Below, piece by piece: positions 36,324 through 45,355 of a stretch of DNA of 64,000 nt; positions within the stretch are counted from its first letter, which is position 1, and each line of letters starts with the position of its first letter. Position numbers and translations under genes: made by a program. The DNA is from Paenibacillus sp. J23TS9 (GTDB lineage Bacteria > Bacillota > Bacilli > Paenibacillales > Paenibacillaceae). A model generated the notes under the pieces. The model was given only the letters and a program-made list of their open reading frames with translations, was not told the origin of the DNA and ran no database searches. The stretch spans positions 186,001 through 250,000 of the forward strand of contig NZ_BOSG01000006.1 of assembly GCF_018403225.1 (NCBI RefSeq). Reading direction: 5' to 3'.

Positions 36324-38069
36324 TTAAATCGCGGAGCCGGCATTGCCGCCGGTCAGTCTGCGGGAAACGTATAGCACAAGAATGATCATGACGATTTGCA
36401 GCACGCCGTACGCGCAGGCGGTTCCGAATTCGAACGCATACATCCGCTGGAAAATCTCGACCGAGATCGGCGTCGTCTTGTTCGTGTACAGCAGGATCGA
36501 GGCGACGAACTCGCCGATGCCCTCCACCAAGGCCAGCAGCGTGCCCGCCAGGATGCCGCTCAGCGCCATCGGGAACACGACGCGGCGGAAGGTGTACCAC
36601 CAGGATGCGCCCAGGTTACGCGCCGCTTCCTCCACCGAGCGGTCGGTCTGCATCAGTGTCGACGACGTCGAGCGGAAGATCAGTGGCAGATGCCGGACGA
36701 AATACGCGAGCGGCAAAATCCAGAACGTGCCGATCAGCACCTGCCCGAACGAGAATGCATTCGGCTCGCTGAACGCCGTGATCAGGTTCACGGCCACGAC
36801 CGTTCCCGGCAGCGCCCAAGGCAGCATGATCAGGATATCGAGCAGCGTTTTGCCTTTGAAGCGCATGCGCACAATAGCGTAGGCGGCGGCGACACCGAAC
36901 AGCAGGTTGCCGATCGTGGCAACGATGCTGATTTTGAAGCTGTTCGCGATCGGACGCCATGTTTTGCTGTCGGTGAACAAATCCTTGAAATGATCAAGCG
37001 TGTACGACGGCGGCAAAACCTGGGTCGTCCACTTCCCGTCTTCGGAAAACGCGAGCAGCACGATCACGAGGATCGGCAGCATGAGCACGAGCACCCCGAG
37101 AAAAGACAGCATCATCGAGACGTTGCGCCCGGCCCGGCTCTTCACCTCGGTCCGGTGCACGCTGACGCCCTTGCTCATGTTTTGGTAGTTCCTTGCGCCC
37201 TGATACCATCTCATCAGGATGAGGAACAGGATGGACACGATGGACAGCAGCGTCGACTGCGTCGCGGCCATGTCCAGGTCACCATTCGTGCGCGACAGGT
37301 AAATCTGCATCGTCATCGTCCGCTCGATCCCGAAAATCAATGGGGCCGTATAGGACGCCATCGAGATCATGAATACGAGCAGCGATGCCGCGACGATCGC
37401 GGGCGTCAGCATGGGCAGAATCACCCGCCGCCAAATGGTGAAGCGGTTTGCGCCAAGGTTCGCAGCAGCTTCCTCCAGCGAAGGGTCAAGCCCTTTGATC
37501 GCCGAAGACGCGGTCATATAGAAATAGGTGTACATCGTAAACGTATGGACGACGAGCACGCCCCAGATGCCTTTTAAGGTAAATGGCGGCTTTTCCAGAT
37601 GGAGCAAATGCTGCAGACCGCGCGGGATGATCCCGCTCGATCCGTACAAAAATTCAAAGGACAGCACCCCGATCAGCGGCGGCAGCGCCATGGGTACGAG
37701 GACGAGCACCGACAGCAGCTTGCGGCCGGGGAAATCATACCTTTCGAGCAGGAACGCCATGCTGATGCCCACGATGCCGCAGGTGAGAACACTGAGCACC
37801 GAAATGTACACGCTCGTCCACAGCGCTTCGAGGTTCGCTGTATGGTCTAGGCTGAAGAAGCGGGAATAATTTTGGAGCGAAAAGCTCCCCTCCTGCTTGA
37901 TGCTCTGCAGGAACGTCTGGAAAAATGGATATATGACATAGGCCAGCAGGATGAGAAACAGCGGCGCGATCAGCACGTAGACGAAATGCCGCGACGTCGT
38001 CAGCGCGCTCCAGCGGCTGTTCGGACGAAGTGTCGGCTGCCGCCGCGGTTGTGGTTGTGGTTGGTTCAT
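36324..38069 (-). CDS. ABC transporter permease, fused two-domain (FbpB/PhnV-like)
   Basis: A 581-residue membrane protein with about 12 hydrophobic segments, a duplicated six-segment permease. Each half has an EAA loop: LEEAAANLGANRFTIWRRVILPM in the first and VEEAARNLGASWWYTFRRVVFPM in the second. This fused form belongs to importers of ferric ion, thiamine or 2-aminoethylphosphonate. It starts 17 bases past the ATPase stop and precedes the PIG-L gene by about 130 bases. Confidence 0.9.
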   Translation of the reverse strand: MNQPQPQPRRQPTLRPNSRWSALTTSRHFVYVLIAPLFLILLAYVIYPFFQTFLQSIKQEGSFSLQNYSRFFSLDHTANLEALWTSVYISVLSVLTCGIVGISMAFLLERYDFPGRKLLSVLVLVPMALPPLIGVLSFEFLYGSSGIIPRGLQHLLHLEKPPFTLKGIWGVLVVHTFTMYTYFYMTASSAIKGLDPSLEEAAANLGANRFTIWRRVILPMLTPAIVAASLLVFMISMASYTAPLIFGIERTMTMQIYLSRTNGDLDMAATQSTLLSIVSILFLILMRWYQGARNYQNMSKGVSVHRTEVKSRAGRNVSMMLSFLGVLVLMLPILVIVLLAFSEDGKWTTQVLPPSYTLDHFKDLFTDSKTWRPIANSFKISIVATIGNLLFGVAAAYAIVRMRFKGKTLLDILIMLPWALPGTVVAVNLITAFSEPNAFSFGQVLIGTFWILPLAYFVRHLPLIFRSTSSTLMQTDRSVEEAARNLGASWWYTFRRVVFPMALSGILAGTLLALVEGIGEFVASILLYTNKTTPISVEIFQRMYAFEFGTACAYGVLQIVMIILVLYVSRRLTGGNAGSAI

Positions 38070-38086
38070 CGCTTCGGCTCACCCCC

Positions 38087-39169
38087 TTATTCCAAAAAGT
38101 AAATGCTATTGGGAGCCACGGCTAACAGCATTTCCTCGCCCGGCTCCCTCATGCGCTGCCCCTGCCCGACGAACAAAGCTTTCACGGACAGCGGTCCGGC
38201 TTCCGCGATCACGTTCACGCTGACGCCGGTGAACTCCGACAGCCGCACCTTCACCGATAACGTATTGGCTTCACCTTGTTCAGGCAGGCCGGCCTCCCGG
38301 ATGGCCTCCGGACGTACCGACAGCGTCACCTTCCGTCCCGCCGCCAGCTTGCATGCGGGCGAAGCGTTCGCGGCGAGGCCGGTCAGCAGCACATCCGGCG
38401 CGATCCGAATATCCGCCAGACCGCCTTCCACGCGTTCCACCGTGCCTTCCCACAGATTGGTTTCGCCGATGAACGAGGCGACAAAACGGTTGGCCGGGCG
38501 GTTGTATATTTCAAGCGGCGCGCCGATCTGCTGCACGACGCCGTCCTTCATGACCATGATCCGGTCGGACATCGACATCGCTTCCGATTGATCATGCGTT
38601 ACGTAGATCGTCGTGATGCCGAGCTCCAGCTGCAGCCTTTTGATTTCCTGCCTCGTCTCGTCCCGCAGCTTTGCGTCGAGGTTGGACAGCGGCTCATCGA
38701 GCAGGAGAATATTCGGTTCGATCACCAAAGCGCGTGCGAGCGCGACCCGCTGCTGCTGGCCGCCCGACAGCTGGTCGATGCGGCGCTCGCCGTAGCCGTC
38801 CAGATGCACGAGCTTCTGGGCGCGCGTCACCTTCTCGCGTATCTCCGCCTTCCCCTGTTTACGGACTTGGAGACCGAAAGCAATATTCTCAAAGACGGTC
38901 ATGTGTGGGAATAAGGCGTAGTTTTGAAAAACCATGCCCGTGTTGCGCTTGTTGGGCGGCATATTGGTCACATTCTGCTCCCCGAACAGGATGCGCCCGT
39001 CGCTGGGGTAGTAAAAGCCGGCAATCATGCGCAAAGTGGTCGTCTTGCCGCAGCCGCTCGGGCCCAGAAAGGTAAAAAACTCGCCTGGCTTGATATGTAC
39101 GTCCACGTCCTCCACACCTTTGGCCCCGCCAAACGTTTTGCTGACGCGATCCAGCGTGACTCCAATCAT
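38087..39169 (-). CDS. ABC transporter ATP-binding protein (FbpC/PotA-like)
   Basis: A 360-residue ATPase. Walker [10 protein letters not shown] is near residues 36-44, signature LSGGQQQR near 133, Walker [12 protein letters not shown] near 155 and switch histidine in [10 protein letters not shown]-terminal TOBE domain (about 240-355) matches the CUT1/Fbp group. Gene order binding protein-ATPase-fused permease is as in ferric and aminoethylphosphonate importers. It is the only ATPase gene in this window among three transport operons. Confidence 0.92.
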   Translation of the reverse strand: MIGVTLDRVSKTFGGAKGVEDVDVHIKPGEFFTFLGPSGCGKTTTLRMIAGFYYPSDGRILFGEQNVTNMPPNKRNTGMVFQNYALFPHMTVFENIAFGLQVRKQGKAEIREKVTRAQKLVHLDGYGERRIDQLSGGQQQRVALARALVIEPNILLLDEPLSNLDAKLRDETRQEIKRLQLELGITTIYVTHDQSEAMSMSDRIMVMKDGVVQQIGAPLEIYNRPANRFVASFIGETNLWEGTVERVEGGLADIRIAPDVLLTGLAANASPACKLAAGRKVTLSVRPEAIREAGLPEQGEANTLSVKVRLSEFTGVSVNVIAEAGPLSVKALFVGQGQRMREPGEEMLLAVAPNSIYFLE

Positions 39170-39274
39170 ATCGTTAGTCCTCCTTCAATTCGTTTCGCGT
39201 ATCTTTGCAAGCCTGATCGGCCTTTCATATAACCCACTCACGCTTAACTGCCTGCCGGATATTCCATCAGACCC

Positions 39275-39293
39275 GGCGGGGAGCTCCCCCGCC
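39275..39293. terminator. GC-rich stem-loop between binding-protein and ATPase genes
   Basis: Arms GGCGGGG and CCCCGCC around a 5-base centre, without a T-run. Stem-loops here commonly stabilise the binding-protein mRNA or reduce downstream expression so that binding protein is made in excess. Confidence 0.55.
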
Positions 39294-39333
39294 GCTGCCT
39301 CTTGTATCGCCTAAAGCAAAGCACCCTATTCCG

Positions 39334-40416
39334 TTATTTTCCGCCCTTGCCCTTGATGTTCTCGTCCCAATGCTGCATCCATTCCTTCTCTTTGTCCGCC
39401 AGCACCGTCCAGTCCAGATCGAGCGATTTTGTATCGAGGTTTTTGTACCAATCCGGGAACTGACTCTTGTCGATGTCGGTCCGGGTCGGGATCTGGAACA
39501 GCTTGTCCGCCTTTTCCTTCAGCTGATCTTCATCGAAAATGAAGTCGAAGAACTTCTTCGCGTTCTCCATGTTCTTGGCGTCCTTGACGATGCCGACGCC
39601 GTCCACCAGGATCGGCGCACCGCTGGCCGGATAGATGTAATCGAACGGCTGCTTCTGCATTTCCTTCTGGATCAGGATGTCCTGGAGGTTCCACAGCGAC
39701 AGCGTGCCTTCCTGGCGGGCCAGCTTCAGGTACAGCTGCGTCGGGTCCTGCGTGTATTCTTTCGTGTTGGCATCAAGCTTTTTCAGCCATTCGTAGCCTT
39801 TGTCCGGGCTCGCCGAGTCTTGGCGGTAAATCATCGCGTCATAGATCGTCCGCATCGTGCCGGACGCCATGACGCCGCGGATCAGAATTTGGTCCTTCCA
39901 TTTCGGGTCGAGCAGGTCGTCCCAATCCTTTGGCGCATCCTCCTTCTTCAGCGCTTCGGAGTTGTACATGATCACCTCGGGCAGCAGCATCTCGCCGTAC
40001 CAGCGGTCCTGCGCGTCTTTGTATTCGGCCGGGATGCTGTCCGCATAGCTCGGCTTATACGTTTCCAGCAGGCCTTCGTTCGCCGCCGTAATAAAAGAAG
40101 ACTGCGTGCCGCCCCACCAGAAATCCGCCTGCGGATTGGCCTTTTCGCCGCGCACCCGCTCCATGATCTGCTGCGCGCCCATCGTCATTACCTCGACGTC
40201 GATGCCCGGGTTCAGCCCCTTGAACTTCGGCACGATCTGCTCGACGACGTTTTTGTCGCGGGCGGTGTAAATGACGAGCTTCTTCGATCCTTTGGAGCCG
40301 CTATCACCGCCGCTGGATGCGGCCGGCTCCTTGTCTCCCCCGCCGCATGCCGTTAAACCGACCGTCATTGTCAGCGCCATGGACAGCATGCCGAGCTTGA
40401 ACCATTTCCTTGTCAT
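39334..40416 (-). CDS. Extracellular solute-binding lipoprotein (Fe3+/aminoethylphosphonate type)
   Basis: A 360-residue lipoprotein with signal peptide MTRKWFKLGMLSMALTMTVG and lipobox LTAC at about residue 24. The mature start KKLVIYTARDKNVVEQIVPKFKG and the block ADFWWGGTQSSFITAANEG are typical of the FutA/FbpA/PhnS branch of periplasmic-binding folds that hold ferric ion, phosphonates or other small anions. The tyrosine pair of ferric binders is not clearly present, so the ligand stays open. First transport gene downstream of the ROK regulator. Confidence 0.87.
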   Translation of the reverse strand: MTRKWFKLGMLSMALTMTVGLTACGGGDKEPAASSGGDSGSKGSKKLVIYTARDKNVVEQIVPKFKGLNPGIDVEVMTMGAQQIMERVRGEKANPQADFWWGGTQSSFITAANEGLLETYKPSYADSIPAEYKDAQDRWYGEMLLPEVIMYNSEALKKEDAPKDWDDLLDPKWKDQILIRGVMASGTMRTIYDAMIYRQDSASPDKGYEWLKKLDANTKEYTQDPTQLYLKLARQEGTLSLWNLQDILIQKEMQKQPFDYIYPASGAPILVDGVGIVKDAKNMENAKKFFDFIFDEDQLKEKADKLFQIPTRTDIDKSQFPDWYKNLDTKSLDLDWTVLADKEKEWMQHWDENIKGKGGK

Positions 40417-40470
40417 TGTTCGAATCCCCCTTGTAAAAAATTGAAATTAGATCCTTAAATGTTGCGGATT

Positions 40471-40550
40471 GTCCGCTGCGGTTCCGAATTGTTTTTAAGG
40501 TCGCTCACGCTTCTTCAAAACGATTCCGATCCCTCGCTACTCCGCCCGCC
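40471..40550 (-). repeat. Hairpin repeat SR1, copy 3 (short form)
   Basis: Contains the conserved block GCTTCTTCAAAACGATTCCGA and neighbouring GTAGCGAGGG (reverse strand) with an outer arm TTCCGAATTGTTTTT, but lacks the inner stem. It appears to be an internally deleted copy. It lies between the ROK gene and the binding-protein gene. Confidence 0.65.
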
Positions 40551-40587
40551 TAAGCACATGATGAACCCATTTTTAAATTCCAAATTT

Positions 40588-41784
40588 TTAACTAACGCCC
40601 GGCGTTCCTGCGAACGGGTGCGCCTCCAGCACGCTGTGCACCGCGCCCATCAGGCCCGCGCGCTCGCGCAGCTCGGCCAGGCGGATATCCGGCACCACCG
40701 GCACCCACTCCAGCAGCAGCTCGCGAATCCGGTTCAGCCCCGCCTCATCCAAGTGAAGCATCTCGCCGCTCAAAACCAGCATTTCAGGATCGAGCACGCT
40801 GACCATGTTGGCGATTCCGGAGGCCCAGCCATGATACACCTCGTTCAGGAGAACTTTCGCGGGCGCGCTGCCTTCCCCGCTCAACCGGATAAGCTGCTGC
40901 AAAATGCTCGCTTCGGGATCGACAGCTAGGCCAAGCGCTTTGGCTTTGCCGTGAATGCCGGTAACCGAGAAGTTTTTCTCGAACACGCCGAATTCGCCTT
41001 TGCGGCGGGCCGGCGAGTCGCCGATCCGCATGTAGCCGATTTCCCCGGAGGCTTCCCGGCTTCCCCGGTACAGCTGCTTGTCCAGGATGATCCCTGCGCC
41101 GATGCCGGTGCCGACATACATATAGACCAAGCTGGAAACGCCGGCTCCCGCGCCGCCGGAAAATTCGCCCTGCGTCATCATGTTGACGTCGTTGTCGAGC
41201 ACGACCGGCAGCCGCAGGCGTTCCTCAATCTCCCGGCCTACCGGCAGGTCCATCCAGCCCGTGCTCGGGGCATGGCTGACGGTGCCGCTGCGGCGCTGGG
41301 TAATACCGGGGAGGCCCACGCCAATGCCGATGACCCTGTCGCGGTCGATCCCGCTTGCTGCGAGCAAACGCGCGAGCGTCTCCTCCAGCGCCTTCAGCGC
41401 GGAGTCCCCGTCCACCGGCTGCTTCAAGCGGGCATGCCGCTGCGCGATCATTTCACCTTTCATATCGGCCACCGCCATTTCGAGCTCGCTGCCCTCGAAT
41501 ACCGCACCGACGACCGCGTACGCCTGCACGTTGTATTCCAGCAGAATCGGCCTGCGCCCCCCTTTGGATTCCCCGGTGCCGACCTCGCAAATCAGCCCTT
41601 CCTGAATCATCTCCTCCACGAGCGCCGACACGCAGGGCCGGCTGAGGTTGGTTTTTACTGCCAGTTCAGCTCGTGACAAGCGGGGCTCCTGCCGGAGCTG
41701 ATGCAATATGCCTTCCCGGTTCATCTGTTTGACGAATTTGGTGTTTCCGGTTCTTCCCCTGCCGATCACGATGTCATCCACCAC
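40588..41784 (-). CDS. ROK-family transcriptional regulator
   Basis: A protein of up to 398 residues. An N-terminal winged helix-turn-helix (ILHQLRQEPRLSRAELAVKTNLSRPCVSALVEEMI) is followed by a ROK sugar-kinase-like domain with VGVGLPG-type and GTGIGAGIILD motifs. The cysteine cluster CxCGxxGC found in most ROK proteins is absent: the region reads GEIGYMRIGDSPARRKGEFG. The longest frame begins GTG GTG at 41784 without a ribosome site; a GTG at 41769 behind AAGGTGG is a better start. An XylR-like operator just upstream suggests autoregulation and control of the downstream transport operon. Confidence 0.85.
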   Translation of the reverse strand: MVDDIVIGRGRTGNTKFVKQMNREGILHQLRQEPRLSRAELAVKTNLSRPCVSALVEEMIQEGLICEVGTGESKGGRRPILLEYNVQAYAVVGAVFEGSELEMAVADMKGEMIAQRHARLKQPVDGDSALKALEETLARLLAASGIDRDRVIGIGVGLPGITQRRSGTVSHAPSTGWMDLPVGREIEERLRLPVVLDNDVNMMTQGEFSGGAGAGVSSLVYMYVGTGIGAGIILDKQLYRGSREASGEIGYMRIGDSPARRKGEFGVFEKNFSVTGIHGKAKALGLAVDPEASILQQLIRLSGEGSAPAKVLLNEVYHGWASGIANMVSVLDPEMLVLSGEMLHLDEAGLNRIRELLLEWVPVVPDIRLAELRERAGLMGAVHSVLEAHPFAGTPGVS

Positions 41785-41789
41785 CTTAC

Positions 41790-41810
41790 TTTGTTAAAAT
41801 AACTAACAAA
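41790..41810. promoter_or_regulatory. ROK/XylR-like operator
   Basis: TTTGTTA-N7-TAACAAA, a perfect 7-base inverted repeat just before the ROK coding region. It resembles XylR/NagC-type ROK operators (GTTTGTT...AACAAAC). Confidence 0.65.
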
Positions 41811-41832
41811 TTCAAATTTAGGCTCAAGTATA

Positions 41833-41846
41833 TGAATGCGCTTACA
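41833..41846. promoter_or_regulatory. Possible cre (CcpA) site upstream of the ROK gene
   Basis: TGAATGCGCTTACA matches the cre consensus TGWAANCGNTNWCA with one mismatch. A weaker CAATGCGTTTACCC follows at 41853. Catabolite control of the operon is suggested. Confidence 0.5.
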
Positions 41847-42159
41847 AATCGTCAATGCGTTTACCCAAAAATGAGAATTTCTTCCTAAGTGTCGGAAAAA
41901 CTCGAATGCCCCGCCCTGCTCCTCCCTTTTCCGAAGGGTCGAAAGCTCTCCTCGCCCCCGAACGGTAGGATATTTCCTGCTATTCCCAACGTTGGAATAT
42001 TCCCTGTTTTAGGCTGCAAAAATAACTCAAAAACGTTTTTGCGGGGCTACGACTTTCATCCCGGACCCTTTTTCCCGGTTCCCAATACTCCCCCTGCCTT
42101 ACGGACGAGAATAAAACGGACGATCATTAGGCGTAAATACCTGGAAATCGGCTCGTAAA

Positions 42160-42198
42160 AAAAAGAAGAACAGCCCATCGAATGGGCCGTTCTTTTTC
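42160..42198 (-). terminator. Bidirectional intrinsic terminator
   Basis: Stem AAGAACAGCCCAT / ATGGGCCGTTCTT with one mismatch and a 3-base loop. T-runs flank both sides (eight T residues on the minus strand). Confidence 0.85.
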
Positions 42199-42251
42199 AA
42201 GAATTCCATATTTTTTTGCTCTAGACGACTGCATCAAAATTTGCTGCCTTA

Positions 42252-42312
42252 CATGAAATCCCCCAGATAGAACTCCTGATTTGATGAAGGTTCTGTCTGC
42301 GGGGGATTTATA
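42252..42312 (-). terminator. Long stem-loop downstream of doxX
   Basis: Arms AAATCCCCCAGATAGAAC and GTTCTGTCTGCGGGGGATTT pair over about 17 bases with small mismatches. It lies 25 bases past the doxX stop and could act as a first terminator or RNA-stabilising fold. Confidence 0.65.
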
Positions 42313-42335
42313 GCGATACGACCATGGTTTATTAC

Positions 42336-42824
42336 TTATCCGATCTGTCCAACATCTTTGCGCAGTCTCCGTGCATTACGATTCCGCCGGTAATAGACCC
42401 ATATGGTTATGCTCACGGACAAAAACAGGATTTGCATGAGGGTGCGAGGGATCACTTCATCCTCCGGGCTCGTGGCAAGGCCATTCAAGGCGATGTATAG
42501 ATTAGCAGGGAACATGGCGATCAATAGGAGTGTCAGCCCGCCCGCTGCCCACGCAGCGGTGGGTCGCCATAACAACCCTACGGCACCAGCCAATTCCAAA
42601 ACGCCCGAGACCGTCACGATCAAGCCGGGATACGGCAGGATTGGCGGCACCATGTCGATCAGCTCGGAGCGAAGATAAACGAAGTGAACGGTCCCCGTCA
42701 GCATAAACATCGCCGCAAGCCCGCCCCGAAGCGCAATAGGCCACGGGCGTAAGCGGCGGACTCCCGCAGCACCTGCAATAAAAATAACCAGCGAAACGAC
42801 AACAAGCACGATAAGCGGCTCCAT
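42336..42824 (-). CDS. DoxX-family membrane protein
   Basis: A 162-residue protein with four hydrophobic segments and the DoxX pattern (LRGGLAAMFMLTGTVHF, then ELAGAVGLLW and MFPANLYIAL). DoxX-like proteins sit in the membrane and have been tied to redox stress or quinone/thiosulfate metabolism in different bacteria; the exact role is unknown here. The ATG at 42824 follows GGAGGTAG; the longer frame to 42872 runs through the regulator's operator and is rejected. Divided from the marR gene by about 150 bases with a shared operator type, so it is a likely MarR target. Confidence 0.82.
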   Translation of the reverse strand: MEPLIVLVVVSLVIFIAGAAGVRRLRPWPIALRGGLAAMFMLTGTVHFVYLRSELIDMVPPILPYPGLIVTVSGVLELAGAVGLLWRPTAAWAAGGLTLLLIAMFPANLYIALNGLATSPEDEVIPRTLMQILFLSVSITIWVYYRRNRNARRLRKDVGQIG

Positions 42825-42851
42825 GAAACTACCTCCATTCAATTTTTCAAA

Positions 42852-42870
42852 GTGTATAGATACTAAACAC
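42852..42870. promoter_or_regulatory. MarR operator upstream of doxX
   Basis: GTGTATAGATACTAAACAC is an inverted repeat with one mismatch. The same pattern precedes the marR gene at 43443. Confidence 0.7.
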
Positions 42871-42972
42871 ATTACACAAAAAAATGGTCATTCAACTAGT
42901 CCACTTCATCACCCGATTAGAAATGCGAAAATGAAACAATAGCAGAATTCCCGTATCAAGATGTTGCTTTCT

Positions 42973-43434
42973 TCAATGCATTCGGTCCAGCTGTTTTTCC
43001 AGCGTCATTAAAAAATCCTTCATAAACCCCACCTGATCGTCGGGGGCACTCCCCAAGACTTGCATGACCATGTCTTTGAATTGATTCTGGTAATCCAGAT
43101 GGCGGGCGTATACAATTTCACCTTTAGGCGTGACCTTCAGCATCAATCGCGATTGGTTACGTGCATCTTTTTCTTTGATGATGAGCCCTTTCTGTTCCAG
43201 CTTCTTCAGGACCTGGGATATGGCCCCTTTCGTCACGCCGCAGCGTTCTGCCAGCGCCGTAATGTGGATACCTTCGTGCTCCCGGATCTCATTAAGTGTA
43301 TATACCTCCGAATGAAATAAGGGCTCATCGACGCCGTAGTCCCTGTTCTTGCGGTCCAGCTTGCTAAATGTTTTGAACACGTCCAGCAGTTGGGTGCTAA
43401 TTTCTTCTTTTAATCGTTGATAGTTATTCATCAT
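42973..43434 (-). CDS. MarR-family transcriptional regulator
   Basis: A 153-residue winged-helix regulator. The DNA-binding helices are GIHITALAERCGVTKGAISQVLKKLEQKGLI and the wing is KEKDARNQSRLMLKVTPKGE. The N- and C-terminal helices form the dimer. Start at the ATG pair 43434/43431, with a weak ribosome site. Its operator-like palindromes lie in front of itself and of doxX, indicating autoregulation and repression of doxX, probably relieved by a small ligand or oxidant. No cysteine sensor was identified. Confidence 0.88.
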   Translation of the reverse strand: MMNNYQRLKEEISTQLLDVFKTFSKLDRKNRDYGVDEPLFHSEVYTLNEIREHEGIHITALAERCGVTKGAISQVLKKLEQKGLIIKEKDARNQSRLMLKVTPKGEIVYARHLDYQNQFKDMVMQVLGSAPDDQVGFMKDFLMTLEKQLDRMH

Positions 43435-43442
43435 ATACTAAA

Positions 43443-43461
43443 GTGTATAGCAGCTAAACTG
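43443..43461. promoter_or_regulatory. MarR operator upstream of marR
   Basis: GTGTATAGCAGCTAAACTG matches the doxX site at 15 of 19 positions. Confidence 0.65.
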
Positions 43462-43536
43462 TATTGTCAAATCATTTTTTGGAATAATCTGGCTGATGCT
43501 GATGCGCTTTCCTAATGAGCGAGTTCATACCCACAT

Positions 43537-43571
43537 CAAAAAACCGCCGGGCCATCATGCCCGGCGGTTTC
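43537..43571 (-). terminator. Intrinsic terminator of the beta-galactosidase operon
   Basis: Perfect 12-base stem AAACCGCCGGGC / GCCCGGCGGTTT with a 6-base loop and a run of T on the minus strand, 18 bases past the GH35 stop. Confidence 0.9.
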
Positions 43572-43588
43572 ATGCAAACATCTGATTC

Positions 43589-45337
43589 TTATCCCAAATC
43601 CGCCTGATCCACGAACTCGACCTGTGGCGCATCGCAGCCGTACAGCTCGAACACGACGATCTCGTTGCTGCCTTCGCGCAGCAGCGGAGCCGGCAAGTAC
43701 AGCGTCTTCTGCGGTCCGATACTCCAATACCGTCCCAGGTTGAAGCCGTTAACGAACACGACGCCTTTCGTCCAGCCTTCCAGGCGGATAAAGGTATCCG
43801 CCGGCTCGTCAACCTCAAAGCTGCCGCGGTAAAATACCTGTCCTTTCGGCTCGCTACCCGGAGCGAACTCCAGCCCCGACAGGTCGCTGAGCGGCAGCGG
43901 ATGCGTCGTCCATTCGGACAGGAACTGTCTGCCGAACCGGACGCCCTCCGTAATCCCTTTGCGGTCTTTCATGTACGGACCGTAGTTGACGCGGCCCATG
44001 TTCTCCACGAGCAGGGTCAGCTCGAGGCCCTCAGGCGGAACTGCAAACTTGATCTGCTGGCCGGGCTCGGCGCGGTCCAGCGTTCCGGCAAGCTCCCCGT
44101 TCAGGATCACGAGCGCGCGGTCGCGCACATCCTGAATGAACAGCTCATCCTCCGGCCTCGGGCCGGAGATGAACGTCCGGTATTGGATGAAACCGTAGTC
44201 CTGCCCCAGCTTTTCCATCGGTTCCGGATATGCTGTATGAACGGCCGTCGAGAGGCTGTCCAGGTTCGCCGACAAGGCAGCCTGCTCCGTCAAGGCCACG
44301 GTGCCGTAAGCCCGCTTCGGAACCGGCGCAGGCAGCTCAGCCGGCTCGATAGGTACATACTTGGAGATGACCTTCTGCACGGCGTAATACTTATCCGTCG
44401 GCTCGCCAGTTTCGCTGAGCAGCGCATCGTAATCGTAGCTGGTCACGGTCGGCTCGTAGCTGTCCGCCGTATGTCCGTTCGCGCCGTTCCAGAAGCCGAA
44501 GTTCGTTCCGCCATGGAACATGTAGAAGTTCACGGAAGCGCCCAGGCGCAGCATATCGTCCAGCACCGCCGCCGCGTCCTCGGCCGGACGGGTGTGATGC
44601 TCTTCGCGCCAGTGGTCGAACCACCCGTTCCAGTATTCCATGCACATAATCGGCGCGTCCGGCTGGTACTCACGCAGCTTGTCGAAGGCTTCCTCCGCGC
44701 GCGAACCGAAGTTCACCGTCGCCAGCACGCCATCGACCATCCCGCCCTGCAGCATGGCGTCTTCAGGACCGTCGGAGGTGAACAGCAGTACGTCCATGCC
44801 GCGCTTGATCATCGCGTCCTTGAGATAGTTCAAGTAGGCTTTATCGTTGCCATAACTTCCGTATTCATTCTCGATTTGCAGGGCGATGATCGGCCCGCCT
44901 TGCGTGCAGAGCAGCGGCTTCAGCTTCGGCAGCAGGACATCGTAATAATCGTCCACATGGTCCAGAAACGGCTGATGGAAGCAGCGCAGGCGCATGTCCG
45001 AATCCGCCAGCAGCCATGCCGGCAAACCGCCGAATTCCCATTCGGCGCAAATGTATGGAGACGGCCGTACGATCACGTGCAGGCCAAGCTCCCCGGCTAG
45101 TCCGACAAAACGCTCCAGGTCGGCAATCCCTTCAAAATTAAACTGCCCCTTGGTCTGCTCATGAAGATTCCAAGGCACATACGTCTCCACGGTATTTAGC
45201 CCGAGAGCCTTCAGCTTCCGAAGCCGGTCTTCCCAGTACTCCGGCACCACGCGGAAATAATGAAGCGCCCCCGATAAAATTTGGATAGGCTTGTCATCCA
45301 GGATGAATGAAGAGCCCGAATAATGAAATGTTGGCAT
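43589..45337 (-). CDS. GH35 beta-galactosidase
   Basis: A 582-residue glycoside hydrolase family 35 enzyme, cytosolic as no signal peptide is present. The TIM-barrel domain carries PWNLHE, VRPSPYICAEWEFGGLPAWLL (near 91-110), acid/base Glu158 in QIENEYGSYG and nucleophile Glu234 in MEYWNGWF. C-terminal beta domains end with VFVNGFNLGRYW, typical of the family. It cleaves terminal beta-galactosides, probably from oligosaccharides brought in by the ABC system of this operon. Start ATG at 45337 behind GGGAGGA, 18 bases past the dehydrogenase stop. Last gene of the operon. Confidence 0.93.
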   Translation of the reverse strand: MPTFHYSGSSFILDDKPIQILSGALHYFRVVPEYWEDRLRKLKALGLNTVETYVPWNLHEQTKGQFNFEGIADLERFVGLAGELGLHVIVRPSPYICAEWEFGGLPAWLLADSDMRLRCFHQPFLDHVDDYYDVLLPKLKPLLCTQGGPIIALQIENEYGSYGNDKAYLNYLKDAMIKRGMDVLLFTSDGPEDAMLQGGMVDGVLATVNFGSRAEEAFDKLREYQPDAPIMCMEYWNGWFDHWREEHHTRPAEDAAAVLDDMLRLGASVNFYMFHGGTNFGFWNGANGHTADSYEPTVTSYDYDALLSETGEPTDKYYAVQKVISKYVPIEPAELPAPVPKRAYGTVALTEQAALSANLDSLSTAVHTAYPEPMEKLGQDYGFIQYRTFISGPRPEDELFIQDVRDRALVILNGELAGTLDRAEPGQQIKFAVPPEGLELTLLVENMGRVNYGPYMKDRKGITEGVRFGRQFLSEWTTHPLPLSDLSGLEFAPGSEPKGQVFYRGSFEVDEPADTFIRLEGWTKGVVFVNGFNLGRYWSIGPQKTLYLPAPLLREGSNEIVVFELYGCDAPQVEFVDQADLG

Positions 45338-45355
45338 GTTGTCCTCCCGCTCTGT

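Larger units (their letters stand above)
41847..42335. other. Gene-free interval with two terminator-like stem-loops
   Basis: No credible gene; the plus-strand frame at 41889-42158 lacks a ribosome site and has atypical composition. GGAATATTCC-like palindromes occur near 41980. Two strong stem-loops at 42160-42198 and 42252-42312 end the doxX transcript. Confidence 0.6.

Noticed and set aside
41889..42158. 89-codon plus-strand frame rich in Pro and Arg
   Set aside because: No ribosome site, no family likeness, and it overlaps short palindromes and the terminator region.
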